Virus record (IMG/VR): IMGVR_UViG_3300032401_000690
Coordinates: 80,148-144,147 of that record
Origin: a virus
Direction: 5' to 3' (one strand)
Length of the DNA stretch: 64,000 nucleotides
In this document: positions 54,916-63,172 of the stretch, one piece after another
Position numbering within the stretch: the stretch's first letter is position 1
Layout: every line of letters starts with the position of its first letter
The notes under the pieces: model-generated
What the model was told of the DNA's origin: nothing
The model's database searches: none
The model's input: only the letters and a program-made list of their open reading frames with translations
Position numbers and translations under genes: made by a program

Positions 54916-56466
54916 ATGCCAAATTGTTATTGTTTAGAATTTAGTTTTGCTAAAGTTAGTGAATATGACTTAACCTACACTAATTGTAGTGGAAATACTG
55001 TCACAGAAACATTTTTAAGTGGAACAACATATAATATATGTAGTCAGGATTTAGATCCGATCACATCTTGTCTTGATATTGTCTTTGAAGTAAAAGGATT
55101 ATGTATTGACGGAGATTGTCCCCAACAATTAATTAAATATCAAAATGAATGTGATGTGATAACGATATTCCCTATGGGAGTTCAGTGTTACGTTACACAA
55201 CCAACTAACTCAATAACATACAATGGATCGGCAACATTACAAATAACAGGTGGAACTCCACCATATCACGTAATGTGGGATAATGGGAATATATCATCAA
55301 CAATATCAAATTTAGGGCCTGGTAGTTATGGATCAACGGTGGTTGATTTTTATGGTGATTTTACGGCAAACACTATTTGTGTTTTAACGGGAGTTACGAT
55401 AAGTCCAACACCAACACCTACACCAACACCAACACCAATACCAACGTTTGGTGATTTATGTTTAGTTGTGAAAGGTAGAAAGACTGAAAAAGTATCTTTT
55501 ATGGAAGTGATTAACTTTAATTATAATGGGTATGTTAATGGAAAACCATCGTGGATCTCTGACGACACATTATATACGATTGAATGGGTTACATTAACTA
55601 ATCAATGGGAAATTATAGGTTGGACAATAGGGTCAATTATAAATATTAACCCAATTTATCCACCTCTAACAGGATGGCAAATATTGGGGACACAATATCC
55701 ATATGTTGTAACAGAATTAACAGTTTCTAATGGTAATTGTGGTAGTTTGGATATATTAAGATATGATTTAACGGTTAATCAACCAACTTGTAAATGTAAT
55801 GGTAGTATAATCTTTAATGTGATTGATGGTGTTCCACCATATCAATATAGTATTGATGGTTTAACATATTTTAATTCGCCAATTTTTAATAATTTATGTG
55901 ATGGATTTTACCCAACTAAAGTTAATGATTCTTCAGGTCAAACATTTACTGAAGTGGTAACATTAAATATTCCGCCACCACCACAAACATATTCAGTTTC
56001 ACTATTGTTAAATGTTGTTGGAAATAGTTTTAGTGTTAATGTTACCCCGCCATTACCTCTTGGTGCATCACTTATCTTTGATTTAGTACATAAATCTGAT
56101 TTTACAGTTGCTCCAACTATAGGCGTGGCAACATACAATAATGTTGTTACGGTTAATGTTAATAGTGTTTCTACACCGTATAGTACAACATCTGTTGTTG
56201 GAACATCAACACTTTTATCAAATAAACTTTGTATTGGGGGAACACAAACCAATACGATAACAACAAATATTTGGAATAATCTAACTATGGTTCAAGGAAC
56301 AACTATTAATGGTACGATAACTAATTCTGTTATACCAATAACCCCATTAGTTGCTTGTTATAGTGTTAAGTCAGGATATAATTTAATCTTAGATAATGTT
56401 AGATTGATTGATTGTCCTTGTTGTAATTTAGTGATAAAATTACCGGCAGGTACGAGTAAAGTTTGA
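54916..56466 (+). CDS. Tail appendage protein with Thr-Pro linker (516 aa)
   Basis: The N-terminal 90 residues are Cys-rich (CSQDLDPITSCLDIV, CIDGDCPQQ). A SprB-like unit follows at about residues 100-160 (GSATLQITGGTPPYHVMWD, then NLGPGSYGSTVVD), then a threonine-proline linker near 165-180 (SPTPTPTPTPTPIPT), then a second module with another SprB-like part (CKCNGSIIFNVIDGVPPYQYSIDG) and a Cys-rich end. Such linkers separate beta domains in fibre and spike proteins. It has its own promoter box. Likely a minor fibre or base appendage; no family recognised. Confidence 0.62.
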   Translation: MPNCYCLEFSFAKVSEYDLTYTNCSGNTVTETFLSGTTYNICSQDLDPITSCLDIVFEVKGLCIDGDCPQQLIKYQNECDVITIFPMGVQCYVTQPTNSITYNGSATLQITGGTPPYHVMWDNGNISSTISNLGPGSYGSTVVDFYGDFTANTICVLTGVTISPTPTPTPTPTPIPTFGDLCLVVKGRKTEKVSFMEVINFNYNGYVNGKPSWISDDTLYTIEWVTLTNQWEIIGWTIGSIININPIYPPLTGWQILGTQYPYVVTELTVSNGNCGSLDILRYDLTVNQPTCKCNGSIIFNVIDGVPPYQYSIDGLTYFNSPIFNNLCDGFYPTKVNDSSGQTFTEVVTLNIPPPPQTYSVSLLLNVVGNSFSVNVTPPLPLGASLIFDLVHKSDFTVAPTIGVATYNNVVTVNVNSVSTPYSTTSVVGTSTLLSNKLCIGGTQTNTITTNIWNNLTMVQGTTINGTITNSVIPITPLVACYSVKSGYNLILDNVRLIDCPCCNLVIKLPAGTSKV

Positions 56467-56494
56467 TAAATAAATAATAAAATTAGATATACAA

Positions 56495-56502
56495 TATTTA
56501 TA
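56495..56502 (+). promoter_or_regulatory. TATTTATA box upstream of the 813-residue structural gene
   Basis: CAATATTTATATAACAAATGG: the box ends 6 bases before the ATG at 56509. Confidence 0.45.
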
Positions 56503-56508
56503 TAACAA

Positions 56509-58950
56509 ATGGCATATATATTAAAAAATACTTCGGGGTTAATCAACACAAGAGTAACTGATACGGGAAGACAAAAGTTATCCGAAGGTAATTTCAACAT
56601 ATCATATTTCCAAATTGGGGATAGTGAAGTTTCCTATAACGCATTACCGAGTAGTTATAATCAACCATATAGTGTTGTATTGGAACCACCATTTAATACT
56701 CAAAATAGTTCAGGTGTTCCCCAATCTAACAGACAAGCGGTTAAATATCCGTATTATGTTGATGGATCTGCGGGTAATACATATGGTATCCCTTATATGG
56801 ATTCTATAATTGAACCTGTATTTAATAGAGCACCACTTCGTGGGTTTTTTACGGGAAATACTACCGCAACAACTATTAGTTGGAGTGCATTAACTAATGA
56901 TAATTATGTTGTTAGTCCGAACTACCTTGTTGATATGTCTACATTAAGTGGAACGAATGTTGTGAATTTAATATATTCAGGTCCTAACACATTTAATCAA
57001 ACCACACCATCTATTGGCGATTTTATAACGATGTTTTTTGATGGTAAGGGTAATATGAATTCGGCTTGTTATAACTTGCCGACTCCAACACCAACGGCAT
57101 CTATTGGTAGTACGGCAACTCCAACACCAACACCTAGTTCTACTAGTAATATTGATTGTTCAACACCTACACCAACGCCTACACCAACAAAGACACCTTG
57201 TTTAACACCATCGTCAAGTCCTATATGTCCTTTACCTCCACCGGCAGATTGTTATTTGGATGTAAGTAGTTGTTATCCGATTATGACTTATAGAATTGTT
57301 GATGTATGTAATACTTATACAATAACTTTAGATAGGGCAACACCTGATTTTTCAGCATTTTCTGCGGGATGTTATTCAACAACAATAATCTATCCTGCAA
57401 CGATGACACCAATTTACGATAGTATAACACCGGGACCACATTGGAAAACGGATGTTATTAATTTTGAATCGGTATGTGATGTGGATCAATTTGATGTTAA
57501 GATATGGAATATGAATATTCCTTGGACTGAGAATCCTGCGGGGTTAAACTCTAACTTATATATGGATTATACTAAATTTGGTTCGGTAGATTATATTGGA
57601 TCAAAAGAATATTTTGGATATAATTCAAGTTTGGGTCAGTCGGATACAAGTTCTGTTTTTTATATAAACTCATTTAATGAGAAAATTGTGGTTCAACCAA
57701 AGGAACAAAAGGCGGTTGCAATCATTCATTATACAAATCAAACAATTGATTTCTTCTATGGTGAAAAATTTGCACTTGAACCATATGATCCAACAAACCC
57801 TGAAGATACTACAGGTCAAGCAAGAAACTTTAAATTACACATTCCTTGGTTGATGTGGCATAAAAATCCTGAATGTTGTTATGGTGAGACTTTTTGGGTT
57901 GATCCTGCAAATTTTGAGGATAAGGATTTGTTCACCGTTCAGTATATTGAATCACTTAAGAACACTGGAATGAACCAACCTGGTATTAGATATTACCATT
58001 TATGGGATACGCACCCAAATGCTGATGGTAACCCAAGTAGAATTGGTAAGGTATTCCCTGATAGTAAGATTATTATTATTGATGATGAAGAAGTTGTTGC
58101 GGCAATGTCTTATAAGTCAAATAGAAATTGGACTCTACCAGCTCCTCAAATATCGTTAATCACACCAAATACTTGTGGAACACCTACAACGACTGTGGAT
58201 GGTATCTTAACGGGTAATAATGAGACAATGTTTGTTACTTATAGATTAACGAATGAGAGTGGATTCACAAATTCATTACATTGTAATTATTACTCAAAAG
58301 TTGTTGGTAATAATAACGATTGTAATCCTGATACATCTAAAAATGTTGGGATTAGATTTGGTGCCGAATTTAATTGTTTATCACAACCAGGATTTACTGC
58401 GGGAACCGAATGTTCGGTTGCGTGTAATGTACCTACAGGATTTTATGGTAATAAGTTTGAGATATTATGTCAGAAAGTTATTACGGGGACTAGACCTGAT
58501 CCTACGGGGTGGGTATTGATTGATTTTACGGACGCAATTAGTGCAACGACAGTAAATGGTTATTTAACACAATCGGGGATCACAGGGACGACCTTTGTTA
58601 TAACTCCTGAACTTTATAGTAGTGGATCAACATATGTACTTAATGATTATATTGATATGGTGGATCTTGGAACTACAGGTCAGACACTTAATTTTGGTGA
58701 TGAGTTCTATTTTTATGGTGGAATTGAAACCGATATTCAAGCAACAATATATGAAATGAAATATAAAGTTAATCTTGGGGCTGCTGAATTCCAAAATACT
58801 TCTAACCCAACTTGGACTCAAGGAACCAAATCATATATTACTGAAATATCGTTATTAGATAAAAATAAAGACATTCTTGTGGTATCTAAATTACAATCAC
58901 CAGTGTTAAGACAGGGGATACAACAATTCTTGGTGAAGTTGGATTTTTAA
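56509..58950 (+). CDS. Large tail appendage protein with Thr-Pro linker (813 aa)
   Basis: The protein starts with a domain that looks like a tail/fibre attachment module (MAYILKNTSGLINTRVTDTG, SEGNFNISYFQIGDS). Residues about 190-245 form a Thr/Pro/Ser linker with Cys (PTPTPTASIGSTATPTPTPS, CSTPTPTPTPTKTPC). Two or more beta-rich domains follow (DYTKFGSVDYIGSKEYFG, YFYDGEKF-like FFYGEKFALEPYDP), with a conserved-looking HLWDTHPNADGNPSRIGKVF. No enzymatic motif is obvious. It is the last gene of the right-pointing structural block. Role as virion component is inferred from composition and neighbours. Confidence 0.65.
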   Translation: MAYILKNTSGLINTRVTDTGRQKLSEGNFNISYFQIGDSEVSYNALPSSYNQPYSVVLEPPFNTQNSSGVPQSNRQAVKYPYYVDGSAGNTYGIPYMDSIIEPVFNRAPLRGFFTGNTTATTISWSALTNDNYVVSPNYLVDMSTLSGTNVVNLIYSGPNTFNQTTPSIGDFITMFFDGKGNMNSACYNLPTPTPTASIGSTATPTPTPSSTSNIDCSTPTPTPTPTKTPCLTPSSSPICPLPPPADCYLDVSSCYPIMTYRIVDVCNTYTITLDRATPDFSAFSAGCYSTTIIYPATMTPIYDSITPGPHWKTDVINFESVCDVDQFDVKIWNMNIPWTENPAGLNSNLYMDYTKFGSVDYIGSKEYFGYNSSLGQSDTSSVFYINSFNEKIVVQPKEQKAVAIIHYTNQTIDFFYGEKFALEPYDPTNPEDTTGQARNFKLHIPWLMWHKNPECCYGETFWVDPANFEDKDLFTVQYIESLKNTGMNQPGIRYYHLWDTHPNADGNPSRIGKVFPDSKIIIIDDEEVVAAMSYKSNRNWTLPAPQISLITPNTCGTPTTTVDGILTGNNETMFVTYRLTNESGFTNSLHCNYYSKVVGNNNDCNPDTSKNVGIRFGAEFNCLSQPGFTAGTECSVACNVPTGFYGNKFEILCQKVITGTRPDPTGWVLIDFTDAISATTVNGYLTQSGITGTTFVITPELYSSGSTYVLNDYIDMVDLGTTGQTLNFGDEFYFYGGIETDIQATIYEMKYKVNLGAAEFQNTSNPTWTQGTKSYITEISLLDKNKDILVVSKLQSPVLRQGIQQFLVKLDF

Positions 58951-59004
58951 AAAAACTTTAATTTTTCTTGATAAACACTATATTGTTATTATATATATTT
59001 TTTT

Positions 59005-59607
59005 ATGGTAAAAAACATTAAAAATTCACCTAAAGTATTAGGTCTTGATGTCTCAACAACAACTATTGGGTGGGCGTTATTTGATATCCAAAAACAAGAA
59101 TTGTTGGAATTAACACATATCTCACCAAGACCAAAAAACGCTGGTGACAGTAAAATCTTGGAACTGATGTTAAAATCGGAAATATTCAAGACAAAATTAA
59201 TGGAGTATAAGAACTTGGGTATTGCAAATGTAATAATTGAAGAACCATTACTTAACTCAAACAACGTATATACCGTTCAAACATTATTAAGATTTAACAC
59301 TTTAATTTGTAAAGTAATATATGATGTGTTGGGAATTGTTCCTGAATTTATATCCACTTATAACTCAAGAAAATTTGCATTCCCAGAATTGGTTCAACCA
59401 AATGATAAAGGTAAGTATGTTTTATTTGGGGGTCTTCCAAAAGATGCTGATAAGAAACATATAATTTGGGATCTTGTTGCAAAAAAAGAACCACAAATAC
59501 AATGGTTATATACCAAAAATAATACGCTCAAGAAAGAAAACTTTGACCAAACAGATGCTTACGCCTGTGTTTTAGGTTATATGCAATCAAAAGAAATTTG
59601 GAAATAA
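59005..59607 (+). CDS. RuvC-like Holliday junction resolvase
   Basis: The 200-residue protein has the RuvC/RNase H fold acidic residues in the expected order: Asp15 in VLGLDVSTTTIGWALFD, Glu79/80 in VIIEEPLLNSNN, and Asp181/Asp184 in FDQTDAYACVLGY. Holliday junction resolvases cut four-way junctions before packaging. T4 uses the unrelated endonuclease VII (gp49), so this would be a functional replacement. It is convergent with the inverted fibre operon and the two share a terminator. The preceding 54-base gap is AT-rich without a clear TATTTATA box. Confidence 0.82.
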   Translation: MVKNIKNSPKVLGLDVSTTTIGWALFDIQKQELLELTHISPRPKNAGDSKILELMLKSEIFKTKLMEYKNLGIANVIIEEPLLNSNNVYTVQTLLRFNTLICKVIYDVLGIVPEFISTYNSRKFAFPELVQPNDKGKYVLFGGLPKDADKKHIIWDLVAKKEPQIQWLYTKNNTLKKENFDQTDAYACVLGYMQSKEIWK

Positions 59608-59613
59608 TAATAA

Positions 59614-59665
59614 TGTAAAGATATTTCTTTACAAAACAATAATAATGTAAAGATGGTTCTTTACA
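59614..59665. repeat. Two tandem identical-stem hairpins downstream of the resolvase
   Basis: TGTAAAGA / TCTTTACA stems of 8 base pairs occur twice, 32 bases apart (59614-59633, loop TATT; 59646-59665, loop TGGT), each preceded by AATAATAA. The stems are identical and only the loops differ. They lie between the resolvase stop codon and the shared terminator, so they would be in the 3' untranslated part of its message. Confidence 0.8.
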
Positions 59666-59700
59666 AAAAATATCGGTCAATAATTGTCCGATATTTTTTT
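59666..59700. terminator. Bidirectional terminator between convergent genes
   Basis: Stem AAAAATATCGG / CCGATATTTTT with loop TCAATAATTGT, A-rich on the left and T-rich on the right, so it can serve the right-pointing resolvase and the left-pointing fibre gene, whose stop codon is at 59702-59700. Confidence 0.85.
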
Positions 59701-60773
59701 TATGGGGTTGTTGATGATGGTGTTGGTGTTGGGGTTGGTGTTATACAAGGACAATCAACAAATACAACATTTATGTTAGTTCCACTAGGAACAGTCCAAG
59801 ATTTAATTGTTATAATAGAATTACCACCTATGTTATTAGTTTGTGGAACGCCATTACTACAATTAGTTGTGGTAAATGTGTTGGCAGAAAATAGTAAATT
59901 GGTAACAATATATTCACAACATACTGAAGGTGTTGATGAAGGTGTTACCGTCGGTGTCATTGTTGGTGTCATTGTTGGTGTTTGTGATGGTATTGGTAAA
60001 CAAGGACTACAATCAGGACCATACTCAATATTTAACGATACAACGTCAGATCCACTAATGTTATCAACAACCCCAATGTAAGTAACGCAAATATCGTTCC
60101 CATTAATTGTTGCACCATATACATACTCAACAACAGGAGTTCCTCCAGTTGGGTTTAGAACAACATCGGTTGTAGAATAGATAAATCCTGAACTACAATC
60201 TCTAAATTGTTTACTGTTTGCACATCTGATATAATCATCAACGGTATTAAATATTACTAACCCATTATAATTACAAGGTCTTAAAATACTTGCAGATTGG
60301 GTTGGTGTGACTGTAGGTGTTGGTGTAGGTGTTGGTGTATATGTAACACCACTAACTACGAGTGAAACTCCACCACAAGGATTAGTTGAGGATGGTGTCA
60401 TTGTTGGTGTCATTGTTGGGGTAACGGTTGGTGTTACTGTGGGGGTAACGGTAACCTCACAATCAAAAAGACCGTCAAAATCTATATTACAAGCGGCGGT
60501 TGGTGTTGGTGTTGGTGATGGACAAGGTCCTGGTCCAAAAAGTTCATCACATAAGTCAGGACATAAACTTGAGCAAGGTGATTTACCAAATAATAAACAA
60601 GTTGGATCTCCTAATGTGGATGCTAAACACCATTGTGTTTGTCCCGTGGAGTAATAAATAGTGTAGGTATCACCTGTGTAATAATCATACCCATCATAAG
60701 TTCCTGCGGAAAAATATCCACCATCATAATTTGTTCCGGTACCACTAATACAATATTCTAATAAACAAGGCAT
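59700..60773 (-). CDS. Cys-rich tail appendage protein with Thr-Pro linkers, inverted
   Basis: Reading leftwards from the ATG at 60773 (MPCLLEYCISG) gives 357 residues; the frame's earlier ATG at 60806 overlaps the previous gene. The protein is divided by three threonine-proline linkers (PSPTPTPTAACN, VTPTVTPTVTPTMTPTMTPS, QTPTMTPTMTPTVTPSST) into small Cys-rich beta domains, and it ends with another Pro/Thr run. Architecture matches the right-pointing 516- and 813-residue appendage proteins. The start lies 2 bases after the previous stop codon, so it forms a two-gene inverted operon. Role in host recognition inferred. Confidence 0.72.
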   Translation of the reverse strand: MPCLLEYCISGTGTNYDGGYFSAGTYDGYDYYTGDTYTIYYSTGQTQWCLASTLGDPTCLLFGKSPCSSLCPDLCDELFGPGPCPSPTPTPTAACNIDFDGLFDCEVTVTPTVTPTVTPTMTPTMTPSSTNPCGGVSLVVSGVTYTPTPTPTPTVTPTQSASILRPCNYNGLVIFNTVDDYIRCANSKQFRDCSSGFIYSTTDVVLNPTGGTPVVEYVYGATINGNDICVTYIGVVDNISGSDVVSLNIEYGPDCSPCLPIPSQTPTMTPTMTPTVTPSSTPSVCCEYIVTNLLFSANTFTTTNCSNGVPQTNNIGGNSIITIKSWTVPSGTNINVVFVDCPCITPTPTPTPSSTTP

Positions 60774-60775
60774 AA

Positions 60776-60997
60776 TTAAACTGTTACAGTATCGGTTACG
60801 ACACAATTATTATCATCAACCACTTTAACAATAAAATCTGTTAAAGATGAAAAAATTGGTGGAATCTCAAAAATATATGGTAAATCACCGGTGGCGATAG
60901 TTGATACATAGATGCAGGTTGTGTATCCTGTATCACATACATAAATATCAAAAGGTGTTTGACCCAAAGCGTTGGTTATTGTTATATCTGTTGGCAT
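60776..60997 (-). CDS. Small fibre-associated protein, inverted paralogue of the 100-aa gene
   Basis: The 73-residue protein (MPTDITITNALGQTPFDIYV, CDTGYTTCIYVSTI) shares its N-terminal pattern with the protein at 50470-50772 (NVTGATLPYDIYICDVYGNQCILV). It lacks the aromatic C-terminal tail. It is the first gene of the left-pointing operon, with a TATTTATT box on the minus strand just upstream. The paralogy suggests that the inverted block was copied or moved from the right-pointing fibre cluster. Confidence 0.72.
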   Translation of the reverse strand: MPTDITITNALGQTPFDIYVCDTGYTTCIYVSTIATGDLPYIFEIPPIFSSLTDFIVKVVDDNNCVVTDTVTV

Positions 60998-61003
60998 ATA
61001 CCA

Positions 61004-61011
61004 AATAAATA
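61004..61011 (-). promoter_or_regulatory. TATTTATT box, minus strand, upstream of the inverted fibre operon
   Basis: The plus strand reads AATAAATA, i.e. TATTTATT on the minus strand, 6 bases before the ATG at 60997. Together with the box at 544-551 it shows that the box follows gene orientation on both strands. Confidence 0.5.
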
Positions 61012-61036
61012 TAGTAAAACATAAAAACTTGTGAAG

Positions 61037-61068
61037 TTTGGATAATTGATTTTTTATTCTTATCTTTG
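61037..61068 (+). promoter_or_regulatory. Bacteroidota-type promoter (TTTG / TATCTTTG) upstream of primase
   Basis: TTTG at 61037-61040 and TATCTTTG at 61061-61068 are 20 bases apart, matching the -33 TTTG and -7 TAnnTTTG consensus of the Bacteroides/Flavobacterium main sigma factor. The ATG is only 4 bases after the -7 box, so the message may be nearly leaderless. This suggests host-polymerase (early) expression, unlike the TATTTATA-box genes. Confidence 0.65.
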
Positions 61069-61072
61069 TCTT

Positions 61073-61972
61073 ATGGACGAATTTGACGATGTAGTTGAAA
61101 TAATTAGTGAATTTTTAGGAGACCCAAAGAAAATTTATGAAAACAGATCCCAAGTTTCGTGGAATTGTCCAATATGTGATGATGATAATAACAAGGGTAA
61201 CTTAGAGGTTAATATTGAAAAATCAGTTTTTCACTGCTGGTCGTGCGGAGATAGTGAAGGTACTCACGGATCTTTAGGTAAGTTATTTGATAAATTTGGT
61301 AATAAAAAACAAAAAAAACTTTATAATATTCTAAAACCTGAAACAATTCAAGTTAGAGAAAAAAAAATTGATAAAGTAAGATTACCTGATGGATATAAAA
61401 AGTTTAGTGAGGTTAGTCAAGTATATCCTGTTAGGAGACAAGCAATGAACTATCTTAAAAATCGTGGGATTACAGATGAGATGGTTGAGAAATACCAAAT
61501 TGGGTTCTGTGATACCGGTGATCATAACGGTAGAATAATAATACCCTCTTACAATAAAAAGAATGAATTAAACTACTATATCTCAAGAAGTTGGGATCCT
61601 AACAGTAGATATAAATATAAGAATCCAATTGCACCTAAAGATGAGATAATTTTTTGGGAAAACATTATTGATTGGGATAAAGATATTTATTTGGTTGAGG
61701 GGGTTTTTGATGGGTTATTCCTACCAAACTCAATACCGATGTTGGGGAAACATATGTCTCAAGTATTGTTTGAAACAATTTACAATAACGCCAAAGGTGA
61801 GATTGTTATTTGTTTGGATGCCGATGCTTGGTCTAATGCTTCAAAGTTATATCACGAATTAAATGGTGGTTCATTGTATGGTAGAATAAAAATAATAAAA
61901 TTAATAGATGATAAGGATGTCTGTGATCTAAAAGGTCAGATAGATGATTTTTATTTTAAAATGAGAGGGTGA
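61073..61972 (+). CDS. gp61: DnaG-type DNA primase
   Basis: I start the gene at 61073 (MDEFDDVVE), because the frame's ATG at 61046 lies inside the promoter spacer; this gives 299 residues. The N-terminal zinc-binding domain has CPIC (residues 32-35) and HCWSC (54-58), then a linker, and the TOPRIM core has LVEGVFDGL and ICLDADAW. T4 gp61 is 342 residues. It makes RNA primers for the lagging strand with the gp41-like helicase at 28 kb. A 1-base gap separates it from the RecB-like nuclease, so they share a message. Confidence 0.9.
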   Translation: MDEFDDVVEIISEFLGDPKKIYENRSQVSWNCPICDDDNNKGNLEVNIEKSVFHCWSCGDSEGTHGSLGKLFDKFGNKKQKKLYNILKPETIQVREKKIDKVRLPDGYKKFSEVSQVYPVRRQAMNYLKNRGITDEMVEKYQIGFCDTGDHNGRIIIPSYNKKNELNYYISRSWDPNSRYKYKNPIAPKDEIIFWENIIDWDKDIYLVEGVFDGLFLPNSIPMLGKHMSQVLFETIYNNAKGEIVICLDADAWSNASKLYHELNGGSLYGRIKIIKLIDDKDVCDLKGQIDDFYFKMRG

Positions 61973-61973
61973 T

Positions 61974-62831
61974 ATGGATTTATATAAAATAAGAGACGAA
62001 ATTAATGAGATCATTAAGAATAGACAAAATGAATTAGAACTTACTTTTGAGGAAGAATCACATACCTATACTATGAGGGATGTGGAGACTAATTTAAGAT
62101 CTGATTGGCCGTCGGTATCAAAGGTAATGAAATATTTCTACGATGAATTTGATTCTGATGGAATTTCCGAGAAGAAAGCCAAAGGTGATCCTGTGGAAAA
62201 GGCTCGTTTATTAAAGGAGTGGTCTGATGCTGGAGAATACTCAACAAACATGGGGTCAAGAGTCCATTTCATATTGGAAAAAAAATCACTTGAAATGTTT
62301 GGTGTAACAAAAGAAGTGAGACAACCAATCTTTGATTGTGATTTCACACAAATATTAAAGGGGGATTCAATGGTATCTGCTGGTACTAATTTCTTGGAAT
62401 TAATGAAAGAAAGGGGTGCGGTGTTGTTGGATACTGAAATTGTTTTGGGTTGTAATGAATTTGGGTATGTTGGACAACCAGATAAGTTTTGGTTAATAAT
62501 GAATAAAGAAGGGACTGAATTTGGGTTGATAATAACTGATTGGAAGACAAACAAACCAAAAAACTTTGAGGAGAATTTCTTCACCAAAAAAATGAAATAT
62601 CCCTTCCAAAAACACCCAAACAATGCGTTGGGACATTACTTCACACAACTTCCGTTTTATGGTAAGTTATTACTTAAGATGTTGCAAGGATCAAAATATG
62701 GTAATATTAAGTTATATGGTGGGATTATTGTTTTGGTAAAAGAAACTGGTCAGTTTGAAGAGTTTAGAGTTCCAAAAGAAGTAATTAACACAATTCTTGA
62801 TATGGATATGAAGAAATACTTGAAAAAATAA
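61974..62831 (+). CDS. RecB-family PD-(D/E)XK nuclease
   Basis: The 285-residue protein shows the full RecB-type nuclease series: GSRVHFILE (His98), DTEIVL (Glu155), GYVGQPDKFW (Asp170), ITDWKTNK (Asp189-x-Lys191) and QLPFYG (Gln225-x-x-x-Tyr229). Such domains act as exonucleases or in recombination and degradation of host DNA. It lacks the Cys residues of a Cas4 iron-sulphur cluster, so I read it as a phage exonuclease rather than Cas4. It is coupled to the primase gene with a 1-base gap. The unusual N-terminal 90 residues (EEESHTYTMRDVETNLRSDW in parts) bear no motif I know. Confidence 0.82.
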   Translation: MDLYKIRDEINEIIKNRQNELELTFEEESHTYTMRDVETNLRSDWPSVSKVMKYFYDEFDSDGISEKKAKGDPVEKARLLKEWSDAGEYSTNMGSRVHFILEKKSLEMFGVTKEVRQPIFDCDFTQILKGDSMVSAGTNFLELMKERGAVLLDTEIVLGCNEFGYVGQPDKFWLIMNKEGTEFGLIITDWKTNKPKNFEENFFTKKMKYPFQKHPNNALGHYFTQLPFYGKLLLKMLQGSKYGNIKLYGGIIVLVKETGQFEEFRVPKEVINTILDMDMKKYLKK

Positions 62832-62853
62832 AAAAGATTAATTATAATTGGGT

Positions 62854-62946
62854 ATGGAAGGAACGATACAAATGATATGGACATCAACAACAAGTTGGGA
62901 TTATGTTGGTGCAGGAAAAATAAAAGTTAATTATATAATAAAATAA
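62854..62946 (+). CDS. Possible very small protein (30 aa)
   Basis: ATG at 62854 (MEGTIQMIWTSTTSWDYVG ...) gives 30 residues ending one base before the next gene's ATG at 62948. Its position in a tight small-gene block and its close spacing suggest it may be translated, but it is too short to judge by sequence alone. Confidence 0.3.
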   Translation: MEGTIQMIWTSTTSWDYVGAGKIKVNYIIK

Positions 62947-62947
62947 T

Positions 62948-63160
62948 ATGGATGAGATTTTAAAACCAAAAATTGATTTAAAAAAACAACCAACGGTGGT
63001 ATGTGAAAAATGTGGGTCAAAATACTTCAAAGAGGTTGTGTTAATAAAGAAAGTTTCTAAATTAATGACTGGAAGTTCGGAAGACACGTTGGTTCCGTTC
63101 CCCACATATATGTGTGATGGGTGTAACCACGTTAATATAGATTTTGAATTGTTTGATTAA
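62948..63160 (+). CDS. Small zinc-ribbon protein (70 aa)
   Basis: The 70-residue protein has CEKCGSKYF and CDGCNHVN, four Cys in a zinc-ribbon arrangement around a KKVSKLMTGSSEDTLVPFP segment. Proteins with this layout recur in T4-like phages, with no known function; I recognise the general type, not a named family. It belongs to a block of small genes after the primase operon. Confidence 0.72.
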   Translation: MDEILKPKIDLKKQPTVVCEKCGSKYFKEVVLIKKVSKLMTGSSEDTLVPFPTYMCDGCNHVNIDFELFD

Positions 63161-63172
63161 TATAAATAAATA

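Noticed and set aside
58951-59004. Terminator after the 813-residue gene
   Set aside because: Only a weak AAAAACTTTAATTTTT inverted repeat is present, without GC in the stem.
59653-60081. Right-pointing frame of 142 codons
   Set aside because: It overlaps the shared terminator and is antisense to the appendage gene.
60307-60654. Right-pointing frame of 115 codons rich in Gly-Val
   Set aside because: It is the antisense of the Thr-Pro linkers of the left-pointing gene; periodic DNA repeats keep both strands open.
60774-60806. Earlier start (60806) of the left-pointing appendage gene
   Set aside because: It overlaps the end of the upstream small gene; MPCLLEYC at 60773 follows the stop by 2 bases.
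61046-61072. Earlier start of primase
   Set aside because: It would start between the -33 and -7 promoter elements; MDEFDDVVE at 61073 is the natural start.
62138-62623. Left-pointing 161-codon frame
   Set aside because: Antisense shadow of the RecB-like nuclease, whose motifs are all in the forward frame.
61974-62831. Cas4 for the RecB-type nuclease, given CRISPR-like repeats 1 kb away
   Set aside because: No cluster of Cys for an iron-sulphur centre is present at the C-terminus; phage RecB-type exonucleases explain it better.
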